64,000 nucleotides of DNA from contig OZ244915.1 in NCBI GenBank assembly GCA_965221815.1, positions 1,550,001-1,614,000 on the forward strand, given 5' to 3'. Below the pieces are notes generated by a model that saw nothing but the letters and a program-made list of their open reading frames with translations, made no database searches and was not told the DNA's origin. Origin of the DNA: JAPOXR01 sp965221815 (GTDB lineage: Bacteria > Pseudomonadota > Alphaproteobacteria > Rhodobacterales > Rhodobacteraceae). Numbering within the stretch: position 1 is the stretch's first letter; each line of letters begins with the position of its first letter. The translations under genes were made by a program, and so were the position numbers. Shown in pieces: positions 25,940 to 33,927 of this stretch.

Positions 25940-26360
25940 AAATCATCCGGTGTGCCCTGAAACCGGGGCGCCGATGTATCGAGATACGCGGCCTATGACG
26001 ATCGTCTACAAGGGCGAGACAGCCACGTTCGACATGCCGGGTTGGTATTGTGATGCAAGCAACGAAAGCATCCATGACGGTTCGGACATGAAAGTGTCTG
26101 ACCGTGCACTCACCGCGCTCAAGGCCAGAGTTGAAGGGCGGTTGGCGCCACAGGCTGTTCGTCGAATCCGCAAACGTCTGAAGCTGACGCAGAAGGATGC
26201 AGGGCGTCTCATTGGCGGTGGGCCAAATGCGTTTCAGAAGTACGAGAGTGGCGATATTTTGGTCAGCCATGCCGTGACAAGTGCCCTCTTGTTGCTGGAT
26301 CGGGATCCGAGCGGCCTCGAAGTCCTCCAACAGAAGGACAAGGCGACGCACGCTGCCTGA
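25923..26360 (+). CDS. mqsA: MqsA-family antitoxin with HTH domain
   Basis: Antitoxin and probable autorepressor, 145 residues. The ATG at 25923 follows AAGGGGAAAGAC. The N-terminal toxin-binding domain (CPETGAPMYRDTRPMTIVYKGETATFDMPGWYCDASNESIHDG) keeps only the first Cys of each CxxC pair of the E. coli zinc site (CPET, YCDAS). The C-terminal HTH is clear (VRRIRKRLKLTQKDAGRLIGGGPNAFQKYESGDILVSHAVTSALLLLDRDPSGLEVL). The fold family is sure; loss of the zinc site is seen in the sequence and its effect is inference. Confidence 0.88.
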   Translation: MTGAVENHPVCPETGAPMYRDTRPMTIVYKGETATFDMPGWYCDASNESIHDGSDMKVSDRALTALKARVEGRLAPQAVRRIRKRLKLTQKDAGRLIGGGPNAFQKYESGDILVSHAVTSALLLLDRDPSGLEVLQQKDKATHAA

Positions 26361-26533
26361 AATGGCCTACCCTGCCCTATACATCTTTCGCAGAGCCATA
26401 ACCCGCCAAATATGTTGACACGCCCTATGCCCTCTTATGAAGCCCCGCATGTCAAGCCTCGAGTCAGTCTATGGTGAATCTACGTTGGGATCTACCCCAC
26501 GTTCCGCCGATTGCGACCCCGATGAGATCGACC

Positions 26534-26568
26534 AAAAAGGAGGCGGGCGCAGCAATTGCACCCGCCTC
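26534..26568 (-). terminator. Rho-independent terminator of the phasin gene
   Basis: GAGGCGGGTGC / GCGCCCGCCTC stem on the minus strand with a short loop, followed by CTTTTTGG. It lies 58 bases after the phasin stop. Confidence 0.85.
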
Positions 26569-26625
26569 TGTCTCCGTGCAACTAGGAGGAGAATTGCACG
26601 GTGGGAGAAAGACTTAGAAACTCAG

Positions 26626-26988
26626 TTACTTGGCCGCACCGAGGACGATTTCAGCTGACTCGATCTGGGTCCGCTTTGCAATCTCGGTGTAAGCTGCGAT
26701 ATGTTCAGCAGCTGATTCAACGGTCGCCGAAGTGAGATCCTTGGCAGCACTTGAAAAACTTTCGGGATCCTGTCCGGCACGAAAAGCCACTTTTGACCGC
26801 TCAAGCGATTCCAAAGCCCATTGACCGGTCAGTTCGGCCACACTTCCAGTTGCTTTCAGTCCGGCAACCACTAACGCTTCACCGGTCTCGAGGGACTTTC
26901 GGGCCGCCTCATAGACCGCCGCTGGATCGAATGGATTGCGCGGGAATACATCTGCCCAGGCCGTCGCAAACTCTTCAAATTTCTTCAT
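26626..26988 (-). CDS. Phasin family protein (PHA granule-associated)
   Basis: A small helical protein (120 residues) that coats polyhydroxyalkanoate granules. The sequence MKKFEEFATAWADVFPRNPFDPAAVYEAARKSLETGEALVVAGLKATGSVAELTGQWALESLERSKV is typical: amphipathic helices, no cysteine, many Ala and Glu. The start has TAGGAAATG upstream. It is monocistronic with its own promoter/operator (27029-27077) and terminator. The operator matches the PhaR consensus, which supports a role in PHB storage; no phaC, phaR or phaZ is in the window. Confidence 0.88.
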   Translation of the reverse strand: MKKFEEFATAWADVFPRNPFDPAAVYEAARKSLETGEALVVAGLKATGSVAELTGQWALESLERSKVAFRAGQDPESFSSAAKDLTSATVESAAEHIAAYTEIAKRTQIESAEIVLGAAK

Positions 26989-27028
26989 TGCTCATTTCCT
27001 AACAGGTCGCTTCATCATCGATACCTGT

Positions 27029-27077
27029 CATATAGATGCTGCAATGCAGCATTGCAAGAGAAAAATGCAGCATTGCA
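27029..27077 (-). promoter_or_regulatory. Phasin promoter with PhaR-type operator in the spacer
   Basis: On the minus strand TTGCAA (27052-27057) and TATATG (27029-27034) are separated by exactly 17 bases. The spacer and -35 box are covered by the perfect palindrome TGCAATGC-A-GCATTGCA (27040-27056), which includes CTGC-AAT-GCAG, the form of site bound by PhaR in PHB-storing Alphaproteobacteria. A second ATGCAGCATTGCA lies 21 bases upstream (27065-27077), two helical turns away. Confidence 0.7.
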
Positions 27078-27095
27078 AAATTTTTTGTGCGGGAC

Positions 27096-29303
27096 TTATG
27101 ATAACAGACCACGAAGCCGCGACAATCGTGGCCACTGACTGTCTCGTCCGTTCACTGCCAACCGGATCGCCTTCTCCTGGCCGACCAGAACCACCAGGCG
27201 ACGCCCCCGGGTGACGCCGGTATAGAGGAGTTTTCGTCTGAGCATAATGTAATGTTGGCTCATGATGGGAATGACAACGGCCGGAAATTCAGATCCTTGA
27301 CTCTTGTGGATGGTCACCGCATAGGCTGGCATGAGACTGTCAAGGTCTTCAAAACCCAACTCGACCAGTCGTCCATCAAAATTGACTGTGATCGTTTCCT
27401 TGTCTCTACGAATCGCCACCACAAAACCAATGTCACCATTAAACACTGACACTTCGTAATTGTTGTGGGTCTGCATCACCTTGTCACCAACGGCGAATTC
27501 CCGCCCGAATTTTTCGACGGCTTGGTTGCGGTCCGGCACCAGCTCAGCCTGTAGCAGCCGATTGAGCTCCTGCACCCCGAGCGATCCGCGAATCATTGGG
27601 CTCAGTACCTGTGAGTCCTGAATAGGATCCAGGTCAAAGCGATCGGGAATACGCTCGCAAATCAACTTAAGAACTTTGTCTTGTGCATCTTCCGGTTCCT
27701 CTGCAGGAACAAAGTAAAAGTCGCTATCTTCACGCGGGCGAGACAATTCCGGCATTCGACCGGCATTGATCTGGTGTGCATTGGTGACGATGCGACTCGC
27801 CGCTGCCTGGCGAAACACTTCCACCAGACGGACGACATTAACCGAGCCGGATTCAATAATATCATCCAGCACTTTTCCCGGACCAACCGATGGCAATTGG
27901 TCGATATCACCCACCAGGACAATAGCCGCCTGATCCGGAACTGCTTGAAGAAGCGCTCGCATCAATTGCACATCGATCATCGAGGCTTCGTCAATCACCA
28001 GAAAATCGCATGCGAGGGGGTGCTCCCTGTCATAACGAAAACCTCCGGTTTCCGGATCAAAATGCAACAATCTGTGAATTGTCGCGGCGGAACGCCCTGT
28101 CGCTTCTGACAATCGCCGCGCGGCGCGGCCGGTCGGTGCGCCGAGTTTGATTCGGACTTTTACAGCTGCAAGAATTTTTAGGATGCTGTTGACGATCGTG
28201 GTCTTCCCAACTCCTGGACCGCCGGTAATAACTGTAAACTTACCGGAAACCGTCAGGCGAACAGCGTGGGATTGACTCTTGCCAAGGCGAATACCGCTCT
28301 TCTGCTCAAACCAGGGGATCGCCTTGCTCTCATCAATCTGTTTCCATGGCGGCGAACCTTGTCTCAAAACCCTGATACGTTCGGCAATTGATTCTTCGGC
28401 CGCGAGCAGATGCGGCAAAAACGCACATGGATGATCGTCAACCGTGCATTCGGTCAAACCCCCATTTGTCAATTCAGCCTGCAAAGCTCGTTGGACAAGA
28501 TGACTCCGGACCTCGAGCAGATCTGTGGTCTGTTCAAGCAACTCGTCGATGCGCTTTCCACAACTTCCCTTGTCTGCCGCTTCCTGTGTCAAATGGATGA
28601 GCCCGGCACGAACCCGTCTTAAATCAGCGCGATCAAAGCCCAGCTTCATGGCGATGGCATCAGCAGTCCTGAAGCCAATGCCACGAATATCGTTGACAAG
28701 AATATAAGGGTTGTCGCCGACTGACTTGATTGTCGTCGCACCGTAAGCCTTGAAAATCCGAGTCGCGAGCGCGGCACCGATCCCATGATCGTGCAGAAAT
28801 AGCATGGTGTCACGTTGCCCACGGTGACGATCCCACGCATCCTTGATTGTCCGGGCTCGCTTGGCACCAATTCCTTCAACTTCTCGCAATCGACGGGGCT
28901 CGAACTCAATCACATTGAACAGTTCTGTCCCAAAATGGTCGACAAGTTTGTCGGCATAGACCCGACCGATTCCGTCAATGGCTTGCGAACTCAGATAGGT
29001 TCGCATTCCCTGCTGGCTTTGTGGTGAAGACGCGTGGATAAATTCAGCCGAGAATTGGTGACCGAATTTCTTGTGATGCACCCAACTGCCAGTAGCTGAA
29101 ATTGTCTCTCCTTCGCTGATTGCCGGTGCGCGACCGACGACGGCGACGGGGTCGGAGACACCGCGCGCCTGAACCGACAAGACAGAATATCCATTGTCTT
29201 CATTATGGAAGACAACACGTTTCACCTCGCCCGAAATCGTCACGGCTTCGTGATCAGTTCCTGTCGATAAACTGTTGATTTTATGCTCCACAAACCACAA
29301 CAA
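27096..29303 (-). CDS. recD2: RecD2-like superfamily 1B DNA helicase
   Basis: ATP-dependent 5'-3' DNA helicase not tied to RecBC. The N-terminal OB-like part (ISGEVKRVVFHNEDNGYSVLSV) is followed by helix-hairpin-helix repeats (IDGIGRVYADKLVDHFG, LREVEGIGAKRARTIKDAW, DIRGIGFRTADAIAMKLG). The motor then has Walker A GGPGVGKTTIVN (about residue 357), Walker B DFLVIDEASMID, GDIDQLPSVGPG and the C-terminal AYAVTIHKSQGSEFPAVVIP and LLYTGVTRGRR. At 735 residues the length fits RecD2. The start is unclear: TTG at 29303 or GTG at 29291, with no strong ribosome site. Confidence 0.93.
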   Translation of the reverse strand: MLWFVEHKINSLSTGTDHEAVTISGEVKRVVFHNEDNGYSVLSVQARGVSDPVAVVGRAPAISEGETISATGSWVHHKKFGHQFSAEFIHASSPQSQQGMRTYLSSQAIDGIGRVYADKLVDHFGTELFNVIEFEPRRLREVEGIGAKRARTIKDAWDRHRGQRDTMLFLHDHGIGAALATRIFKAYGATTIKSVGDNPYILVNDIRGIGFRTADAIAMKLGFDRADLRRVRAGLIHLTQEAADKGSCGKRIDELLEQTTDLLEVRSHLVQRALQAELTNGGLTECTVDDHPCAFLPHLLAAEESIAERIRVLRQGSPPWKQIDESKAIPWFEQKSGIRLGKSQSHAVRLTVSGKFTVITGGPGVGKTTIVNSILKILAAVKVRIKLGAPTGRAARRLSEATGRSAATIHRLLHFDPETGGFRYDREHPLACDFLVIDEASMIDVQLMRALLQAVPDQAAIVLVGDIDQLPSVGPGKVLDDIIESGSVNVVRLVEVFRQAAASRIVTNAHQINAGRMPELSRPREDSDFYFVPAEEPEDAQDKVLKLICERIPDRFDLDPIQDSQVLSPMIRGSLGVQELNRLLQAELVPDRNQAVEKFGREFAVGDKVMQTHNNYEVSVFNGDIGFVVAIRRDKETITVNFDGRLVELGFEDLDSLMPAYAVTIHKSQGSEFPAVVIPIMSQHYIMLRRKLLYTGVTRGRRLVVLVGQEKAIRLAVNGRDSQWPRLSRLRGLLS

Positions 29304-29331
29304 GCATCAAAGAGTATTCCCGGCTAAAGCG

Positions 29332-31356
29332 TCAAGGTTCAGTCAGTTTGAACTCGATTCGCCGATTCCTTGACCTCCCCTCCGGCGTGTCATTCGACTC
29401 CAGTGGACGAAACTCCCCAAACCCCGTCGCAACAACCCGGTTGGGAGGAAAATCATACTCTTCCGTCAACAGGCGGACAACCGACAGCGCACGCGCCTGG
29501 CTGAGGCCCCAATTGTCGATATATTCTGTACCCTCCCGCAGGCTCTGATCATCTGTATGTCCGTCCACTCTGAGCACCCAATCAATATCAGCAGGAAAAC
29601 CCTCGGCAACCTCCGCAATGAGACGTGCGACCTGACCAATCTCCTGTTTACCAACCTCCGAAAGCTCCGCCTCCCCCGATTCAAACAGGACTTCGGCGGC
29701 CAGCACAAATCGGTCTCCGGTGATGCTGACTCCTGCCCGCCCTTCAAGCACCTGCCGTAACCGACCAAAAAAATCCGAGCGGAATTGTTCAAGATTTCGC
29801 TTTTCGCGCTCGAGCCGTTGACGTTCTCTCTCTTCCAGCTTTCGCCGGTTCTCTGCCTCTGCCGCCTTTTCTGCCAGGGCTGAATTGAGTTGTTGTCCAA
29901 GGGAGGAGATTTGTGCCTCCGATTCGCTGACCCGCGCTTCAGACTGATCAAGTGTCGATTGCAGGTTCGCCAGCTGGGCGCGCAATTCGCTTAACTGGCG
30001 GTTGAGTTCAGTCGTCTGTGCGTCGGCCCGCTCTTTCAGGCGGGCAAGACGATCGATCTCTGCACGTGTTTGAATTCCTTCCTCTTCGCGGTCGGCACGC
30101 ACCATGGCCAATTCGTCTGCGAGCGATTCAACCTGTGCTGTCAAGCTCGTCACGACATTATCCTGTTCAACAATTCTGCGTTGACGGCGCTCGGATTCCT
30201 CCGACAGGTCACCAAGCGAAATTCTGAGTTCCTCGATCTCCTCCAATCTCCGAAGAATTTTCTGATCAGCTGCTGACAACCGCGACAGGACTGCCCGTCT
30301 CGCCTCCTGTTCCTCCTCCAGCGTACGACTCAGGGTGGCGGCGCGTTCTTCGGTGTCGCCCAGTCTGATTTCGAGCAGTGCATTGGCGTCTTCAATGGCC
30401 CTTAAAGACTGACGTAATGTCTCAATCAGCGAACTGTCTGCTTCCGATTGGCGCACCAACCGATCAATTTCGGTCTGTTTTTGCGTCCGGGTCCTGTCGG
30501 CACGTTCGAGGTCCGCCGTTAATGATTCGATCTGCTGCTCAGCAGTGCGCAAATTGGTACGGGAATCGTCGGCCTTTTGGCGAACCTCAGCGAGTCTGTT
30601 TGTCTCGGCCGCAAGTTCAGTTTGCAGACGTGCAGCCAGCGATTGAAACTCTTGTCTCTGATCCTGCAACGCGGCAATGAGATCAGCCTGCTGTTTCTTT
30701 TCTCTTTGGAGGGTCGCAAGCAGATCCGCCAGCGATTGGATCTCACTCTCCTGACGCTGCACTGTCGCCTCTGATTCGGTTCTCTGGCGTGCCAAATTGT
30801 CCCGTGTTGCTTCCAATTCATTGTTCAGCGCTGCGACCTGCCTTCGAAAAATCTCGACGCGCTGTTCATATTCTGCCAATTCTGCGAATCTCTCACCAAG
30901 ATCCTCCCGCAACTGCATCTGCGCCAACTCCGATTCACCGATGCGATTGGTGAGATTGGCAATCTGTGCTTCATCGCTTTCATTGCGTGCAGTCAGTCTG
31001 ACAACCTGCTCTGATAAACCTGCCAGCGCATCGTCCCGCTCCTGCAATTGGCTGGTCAAATCGTCAATCTGCGCTTCATCGCTTTTGCGTCTTGTGGTGA
31101 GTTGTCCGATCTGCACAGTCAGGCGCTCAAGCGTGTCATCCTGCGACCGGAGTCGGTCGGTCAGATCATCAATCTGCCTGGTTTGCTGCGCCAATTCATC
31201 AGATTGCGTGCTGATCGTTCCACTGAGTGTGAACTGAACGATCATGAACATGGACAAGACAAACATGAAGACCAGCAACAGGCCCGTCATGGCATCGACG
31301 AATCCGGTCCAGATTGATGAGGTGACGCGCTGGCCTGTCCGCCGCAACAGAGCCAT
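29332..31356 (-). CDS. OmpA/MotB-type peptidoglycan-binding protein with very long coiled coil
   Basis: Probable stator-like partner of the ExbB-like protein encoded just before it. A short cytoplasmic N-terminus and one membrane helix with a conserved acidic residue (FVDAMTGLLLVFMFVLSMF, Asp21) resemble MotB/ExbD. Residues about 50-530 are almost unbroken heptads with tandem 35-residue units near the start. The C-terminal 140 residues are an OmpA-like peptidoglycan-binding domain (LFESGEAELSEVGKQEI, RVDGHTDDQSL, WGLSQARALSVVRLL, FGEFRPLESNDTPEGRSRNRRIEF). The ATG is three bases after the upstream stop. The pair is known in Rhodobacterales; its task is not established. Confidence 0.85.
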   Translation of the reverse strand: MALLRRTGQRVTSSIWTGFVDAMTGLLLVFMFVLSMFMIVQFTLSGTISTQSDELAQQTRQIDDLTDRLRSQDDTLERLTVQIGQLTTRRKSDEAQIDDLTSQLQERDDALAGLSEQVVRLTARNESDEAQIANLTNRIGESELAQMQLREDLGERFAELAEYEQRVEIFRRQVAALNNELEATRDNLARQRTESEATVQRQESEIQSLADLLATLQREKKQQADLIAALQDQRQEFQSLAARLQTELAAETNRLAEVRQKADDSRTNLRTAEQQIESLTADLERADRTRTQKQTEIDRLVRQSEADSSLIETLRQSLRAIEDANALLEIRLGDTEERAATLSRTLEEEQEARRAVLSRLSAADQKILRRLEEIEELRISLGDLSEESERRQRRIVEQDNVVTSLTAQVESLADELAMVRADREEEGIQTRAEIDRLARLKERADAQTTELNRQLSELRAQLANLQSTLDQSEARVSESEAQISSLGQQLNSALAEKAAEAENRRKLEERERQRLEREKRNLEQFRSDFFGRLRQVLEGRAGVSITGDRFVLAAEVLFESGEAELSEVGKQEIGQVARLIAEVAEGFPADIDWVLRVDGHTDDQSLREGTEYIDNWGLSQARALSVVRLLTEEYDFPPNRVVATGFGEFRPLESNDTPEGRSRNRRIEFKLTEP
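30931..31173 (-). repeat. Tandem 35-residue coiled-coil repeats within the OmpA-like gene
   Basis: Residues 62-96 and 97-131 align as five-heptad units, starting IDDLTDRLRSQDDTLERL and IDDLTSQLQERDDALAGL and both ending SDEAQ. A partial third begins IANLTNRIGES. The period at DNA level is 105 bases. Confidence 0.75.
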
Positions 31357-31359
31357 GGA

Positions 31360-32619
31360 TCACTCCTCCGATCCGTGTGGGTCTATCCCCTCCTGACGTC
31401 GCCGCTGTGGTGCTCGGCGCGGCGTCTGCCCACGTATCGTGGCAGAGAGCGTTTGTATTTCCTCGTGAAGTCGTTGAAGCATATCCTGCCGTGAGGCCAG
31501 ATTGTCCTCGTTCATTCTCAACAGTTGCACGTCGATACTGCGAAGCAGCATGCGGGATTCTTCGTCAGATAGATCAATTGCGGCCTTGGCCAGCAATTCA
31601 CTGATCTGATTCTGTCGTTCCATCAGTTCCTGGAGCAGCTGGGCAATTGGTGGGCCCTCATGACTGCGTTCTTCCTGAAACTCAGTCAATCGTTCGATAC
31701 GATCGGCAAGAGATGCCACGGAGCCCGTCAATCCTGCAACGGCCTGAATCGTTTGAAGCCGTTCCTCCTCCACACGACCGAGGGTATCATGCAGAGCCGT
31801 CAGATGTTCCAGAAGGGCCGCAATCGCCGTTTCTGACAATGTTTGTTCACCGCTTTCAGAGTCAATCAGAGATTGACCGAAACCGACTTTGGTAATTCCC
31901 GAAATCCACTCTTCCAGCTCCCGATAAAAACGGTTCTGGCTGTGACCGGCAAATAAATCCAACAACCCAACCACCAGGGATCCCGCCAATCCGAGCAGTG
32001 ATGAGGAAAAAGCTGTTCCCATTCCACTCAACTGTTTTTCGAGTCCTGCCGTCAATTGACTGAATACCTGCAGGCCGCCGGCGCCCTCAGGGGCCAAAGA
32101 ACGAATGGTATCAACGATGGCAGGAATTGTGATCGCGAGCCCAAAAAAGGTTCCAAGCAATCCCAGAAATATCAGCAGGCTCGAAAGATAGCGCGAAATA
32201 TCACGCGCTTCATCCATGCGTGAAGCAACAGTGTCCATAATTGACCGTGCTGATGTCGTGGAAATCTGGGTGAGCGCCGAGCGACTGCCAAGCATTCCCG
32301 CCAAAGGTGCCAGCAACCGGGGTGGACGGCCACGAAGCAAGCGCAGAATTCCGCCTGGCGGGGAGTCCTGAAGAAAACTCTCAATCCACAGGACAGCAGT
32401 GGCAATCTGGGCCAGTTGCCAGAAACAGGCAAGAACACCGATAAGAAACACACCGAGGATGACACCGTTCAGATACCGGTTCGCCAAAAAGATCGGCTCA
32501 ACGAAGCCGAATGCGGTATACGCCCCGCCTGCCACCAGCCCCAAAGCCAGCAACATGAGGAGTGTCTGCTGTAAAGGCATGGCGAACTGGGGCTGATCCC
32601 CGCGCTGCCCGATCTTCAT
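31360..32619 (-). CDS. MotA/TolQ/ExbB-type proton channel protein
   Basis: Inner-membrane protein of 419 residues. Two N-terminal membrane helices (LLMLLALGLVAGGAYTAFGF, GVILGVFLIGVLACFW) come before the ExbB core. The core has SLLIFLGLLGTFFGLAITIPAIVDTI and GTAFSSSLLGLAGSLVVGLLDLFAG, the two channel-lining helices typical of the family, then a cytoplasmic helical tail (residues about 250-400). With the downstream OmpA/MotB-like gene it should form a proton-driven 5:2 motor tethered to peptidoglycan. Differences from Zorya ZorA/ZorB are the tail in the B protein and the absence of ZorC/D or ZorE. Confidence 0.85.
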   Translation of the reverse strand: MKIGQRGDQPQFAMPLQQTLLMLLALGLVAGGAYTAFGFVEPIFLANRYLNGVILGVFLIGVLACFWQLAQIATAVLWIESFLQDSPPGGILRLLRGRPPRLLAPLAGMLGSRSALTQISTTSARSIMDTVASRMDEARDISRYLSSLLIFLGLLGTFFGLAITIPAIVDTIRSLAPEGAGGLQVFSQLTAGLEKQLSGMGTAFSSSLLGLAGSLVVGLLDLFAGHSQNRFYRELEEWISGITKVGFGQSLIDSESGEQTLSETAIAALLEHLTALHDTLGRVEEERLQTIQAVAGLTGSVASLADRIERLTEFQEERSHEGPPIAQLLQELMERQNQISELLAKAAIDLSDEESRMLLRSIDVQLLRMNEDNLASRQDMLQRLHEEIQTLSATIRGQTPRRAPQRRRQEGIDPHGSEE

Positions 32620-32695
32620 GGGCGCTGCTCCAACCGCCTCAGAATTCCCCCTCTGTAAATTGAAACCATTTGCATATCAACCATCGTAATGAGGC

Positions 32696-32806
32696 GGGAT
32701 TGATTCCCCTATGGCCGGGTCTTGACCCTGGTTGATTCCGATGGGTTGCATCAGGCGCCCGTGGCGCGGGGTGTGCGATTGTCGTTGGCCCAGAGATGGC
32801 GTCCCG
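32696..32806 (-). mobile_element. End stub of the ISKra4-family element
   Basis: About 110 bases starting GGGATTGATTCCCCTATGG. They match the right (transposase 3') end of the copies at 22279 and 62930, including the stretch GTTGGCCCAGAGATGG. The rest of the element is absent, so this is a deletion remnant at the edge of the accessory zone. Confidence 0.7.
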
Positions 32807-32892
32807 AAATCCTGATGGGCTGTCATGGCCCCGCCCCGGCGCATAATGGTGCAATCGTCAGAGAATACGGTCAGAACAGGACGGAGTGATCG

Positions 32893-33152
32893 ATGCCCTT
32901 CACCCGCCCCACGATTGGTTGCCTGGACAAAGACGCGCTTGACGCGTTGTTTGCCACCTTTGAGCCACAGGATCTCTGGGCGGCCAGTGACCCGCTGAAA
33001 GGGCCGTGGCCGGGGATTTCGTCGGGCCGGAAGCCGACAAACTGCTCACTGATCTGGATACGCTGACATCCATTCTGCTGAACCTGCGCGACAGATTCGA
33101 ACAATGGCATCCCGGCCTGACAACAGGCTCTGAAACCAGAATGGCGGCTTAG
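32893..33152 (+). pseudogene. Small broken ORF of unknown function
   Basis: A plus frame starts MPFTRPTIGCLDKDALDALFATFEPQDLWAASDPLKGP after GGAGTGATCG. The sensible continuation lies one frame over: GDFVGPEADKLLTDLDTLTSILLNLRDRFEQWHPGLTTG..RMAA, stop at 33152. The coding-like composition on both sides of a single phase change near 33005 suggests a frameshifted gene of about 86 codons. I do not recognise the family. It sits directly after the ISKra4 stub. Confidence 0.4.
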
Positions 33153-33180
33153 TAGCCTCACATTTTGCAGGACTCTCCGA

Positions 33181-33387
33181 TTAACATCGTTCCGGCTCTT
33201 CAGGAGTCATGCAGATCCCCTTCAGACCAAAGGCTGCCCAAGTCTTCTCATAAGGCCCTGTCTGGCATCCGGTCAGCGCGAGGATCGATACGATAGCGAG
33301 GACAAGACATGTCCGTTGACGGCGGGGGCTTGGTGAGACCCTGACTACAGGGACCGGATCGTTCGGCCTTATCAGCATACAACCCAT
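33181..33387 (-). CDS. Putative small lipoprotein
   Basis: A 68-residue frame (from ATG 33387 or 33378) with a basic stretch SPSPRRQRT, a hydrophobic helix and a good lipobox (ILALTGC), then a short mature tail with two Cys (GLKGICMTPEEPERC). This architecture fits an outer-membrane lipoprotein precursor. The N-terminal leader is rather long and no ribosome site stands out, so the call is tentative. Confidence 0.35.
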   Translation of the reverse strand: MGCMLIRPNDPVPVVRVSPSPRRQRTCLVLAIVSILALTGCQTGPYEKTWAAFGLKGICMTPEEPERC

Positions 33388-33528
33388 CCAAACCAACCTC
33401 ACGAAGGTCTCAAATCGCTCTGACACATCTCCCCCGACATCCGGTGCGCACCCCGCGGTTCGCGGGGGCACAATGCCGGACGGCACACCGTCCAGAGCCG
33501 TTGCGTTGAGAGTGTCTGCATATCTCAT

Positions 33529-33927
33529 CGACGTCGTGAAATCAACGAGCTTTAAAAGGATGGGTCATCCGTCTGAAACCAGGAAGCCTGACCTTGGTCA
33601 CTGCCCTGATGCAACGTCACCGTGAAACGTCTGGATGGCAGAGCATGTCCATTCTGATCATGAATCCTTCGGCTGAACAGAAACCTCGAGGCCTCGTTCA
33701 CGCTTGGCAGGAACAGATCCCATCGTGTGCACCTCTCACCCAGATTGACGCGCTATGGTGTTGAGGATCGCCAGAACGTGATCAACAGCGATAGAAACAG
33801 CGAAGATTCAGATCGCCTGAATTGCTCCACACTTTGCTGTACTCTCGTTTGTGCTCTTGATGTTCAAAAAAAACACTTATAACTGCGAAAAAACACAAAA
33901 AAGTTTTTTATAAATGGATTAGCCTCC
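33529..33927. other. Non-coding, increasingly AT-rich region before the RloA-like gene
   Basis: About 400 bases without a supportable gene. The last 80 are A/T-rich, unlike the neighbouring core genes, and include AAAAAAGTTTTTT (33897-33909), a self-complementary run. They probably contain the promoter of the ATPase gene. Confidence 0.5.

Noticed and set aside
29332..32619. Zorya anti-phage system (ZorA/ZorB) at the ExbB-like/OmpA-like pair
   Set aside because: No ZorC/D or ZorE genes are adjacent, the long helical tail is in the B rather than the A subunit, and the pair is familiar as a chromosomal unit in Rhodobacterales.
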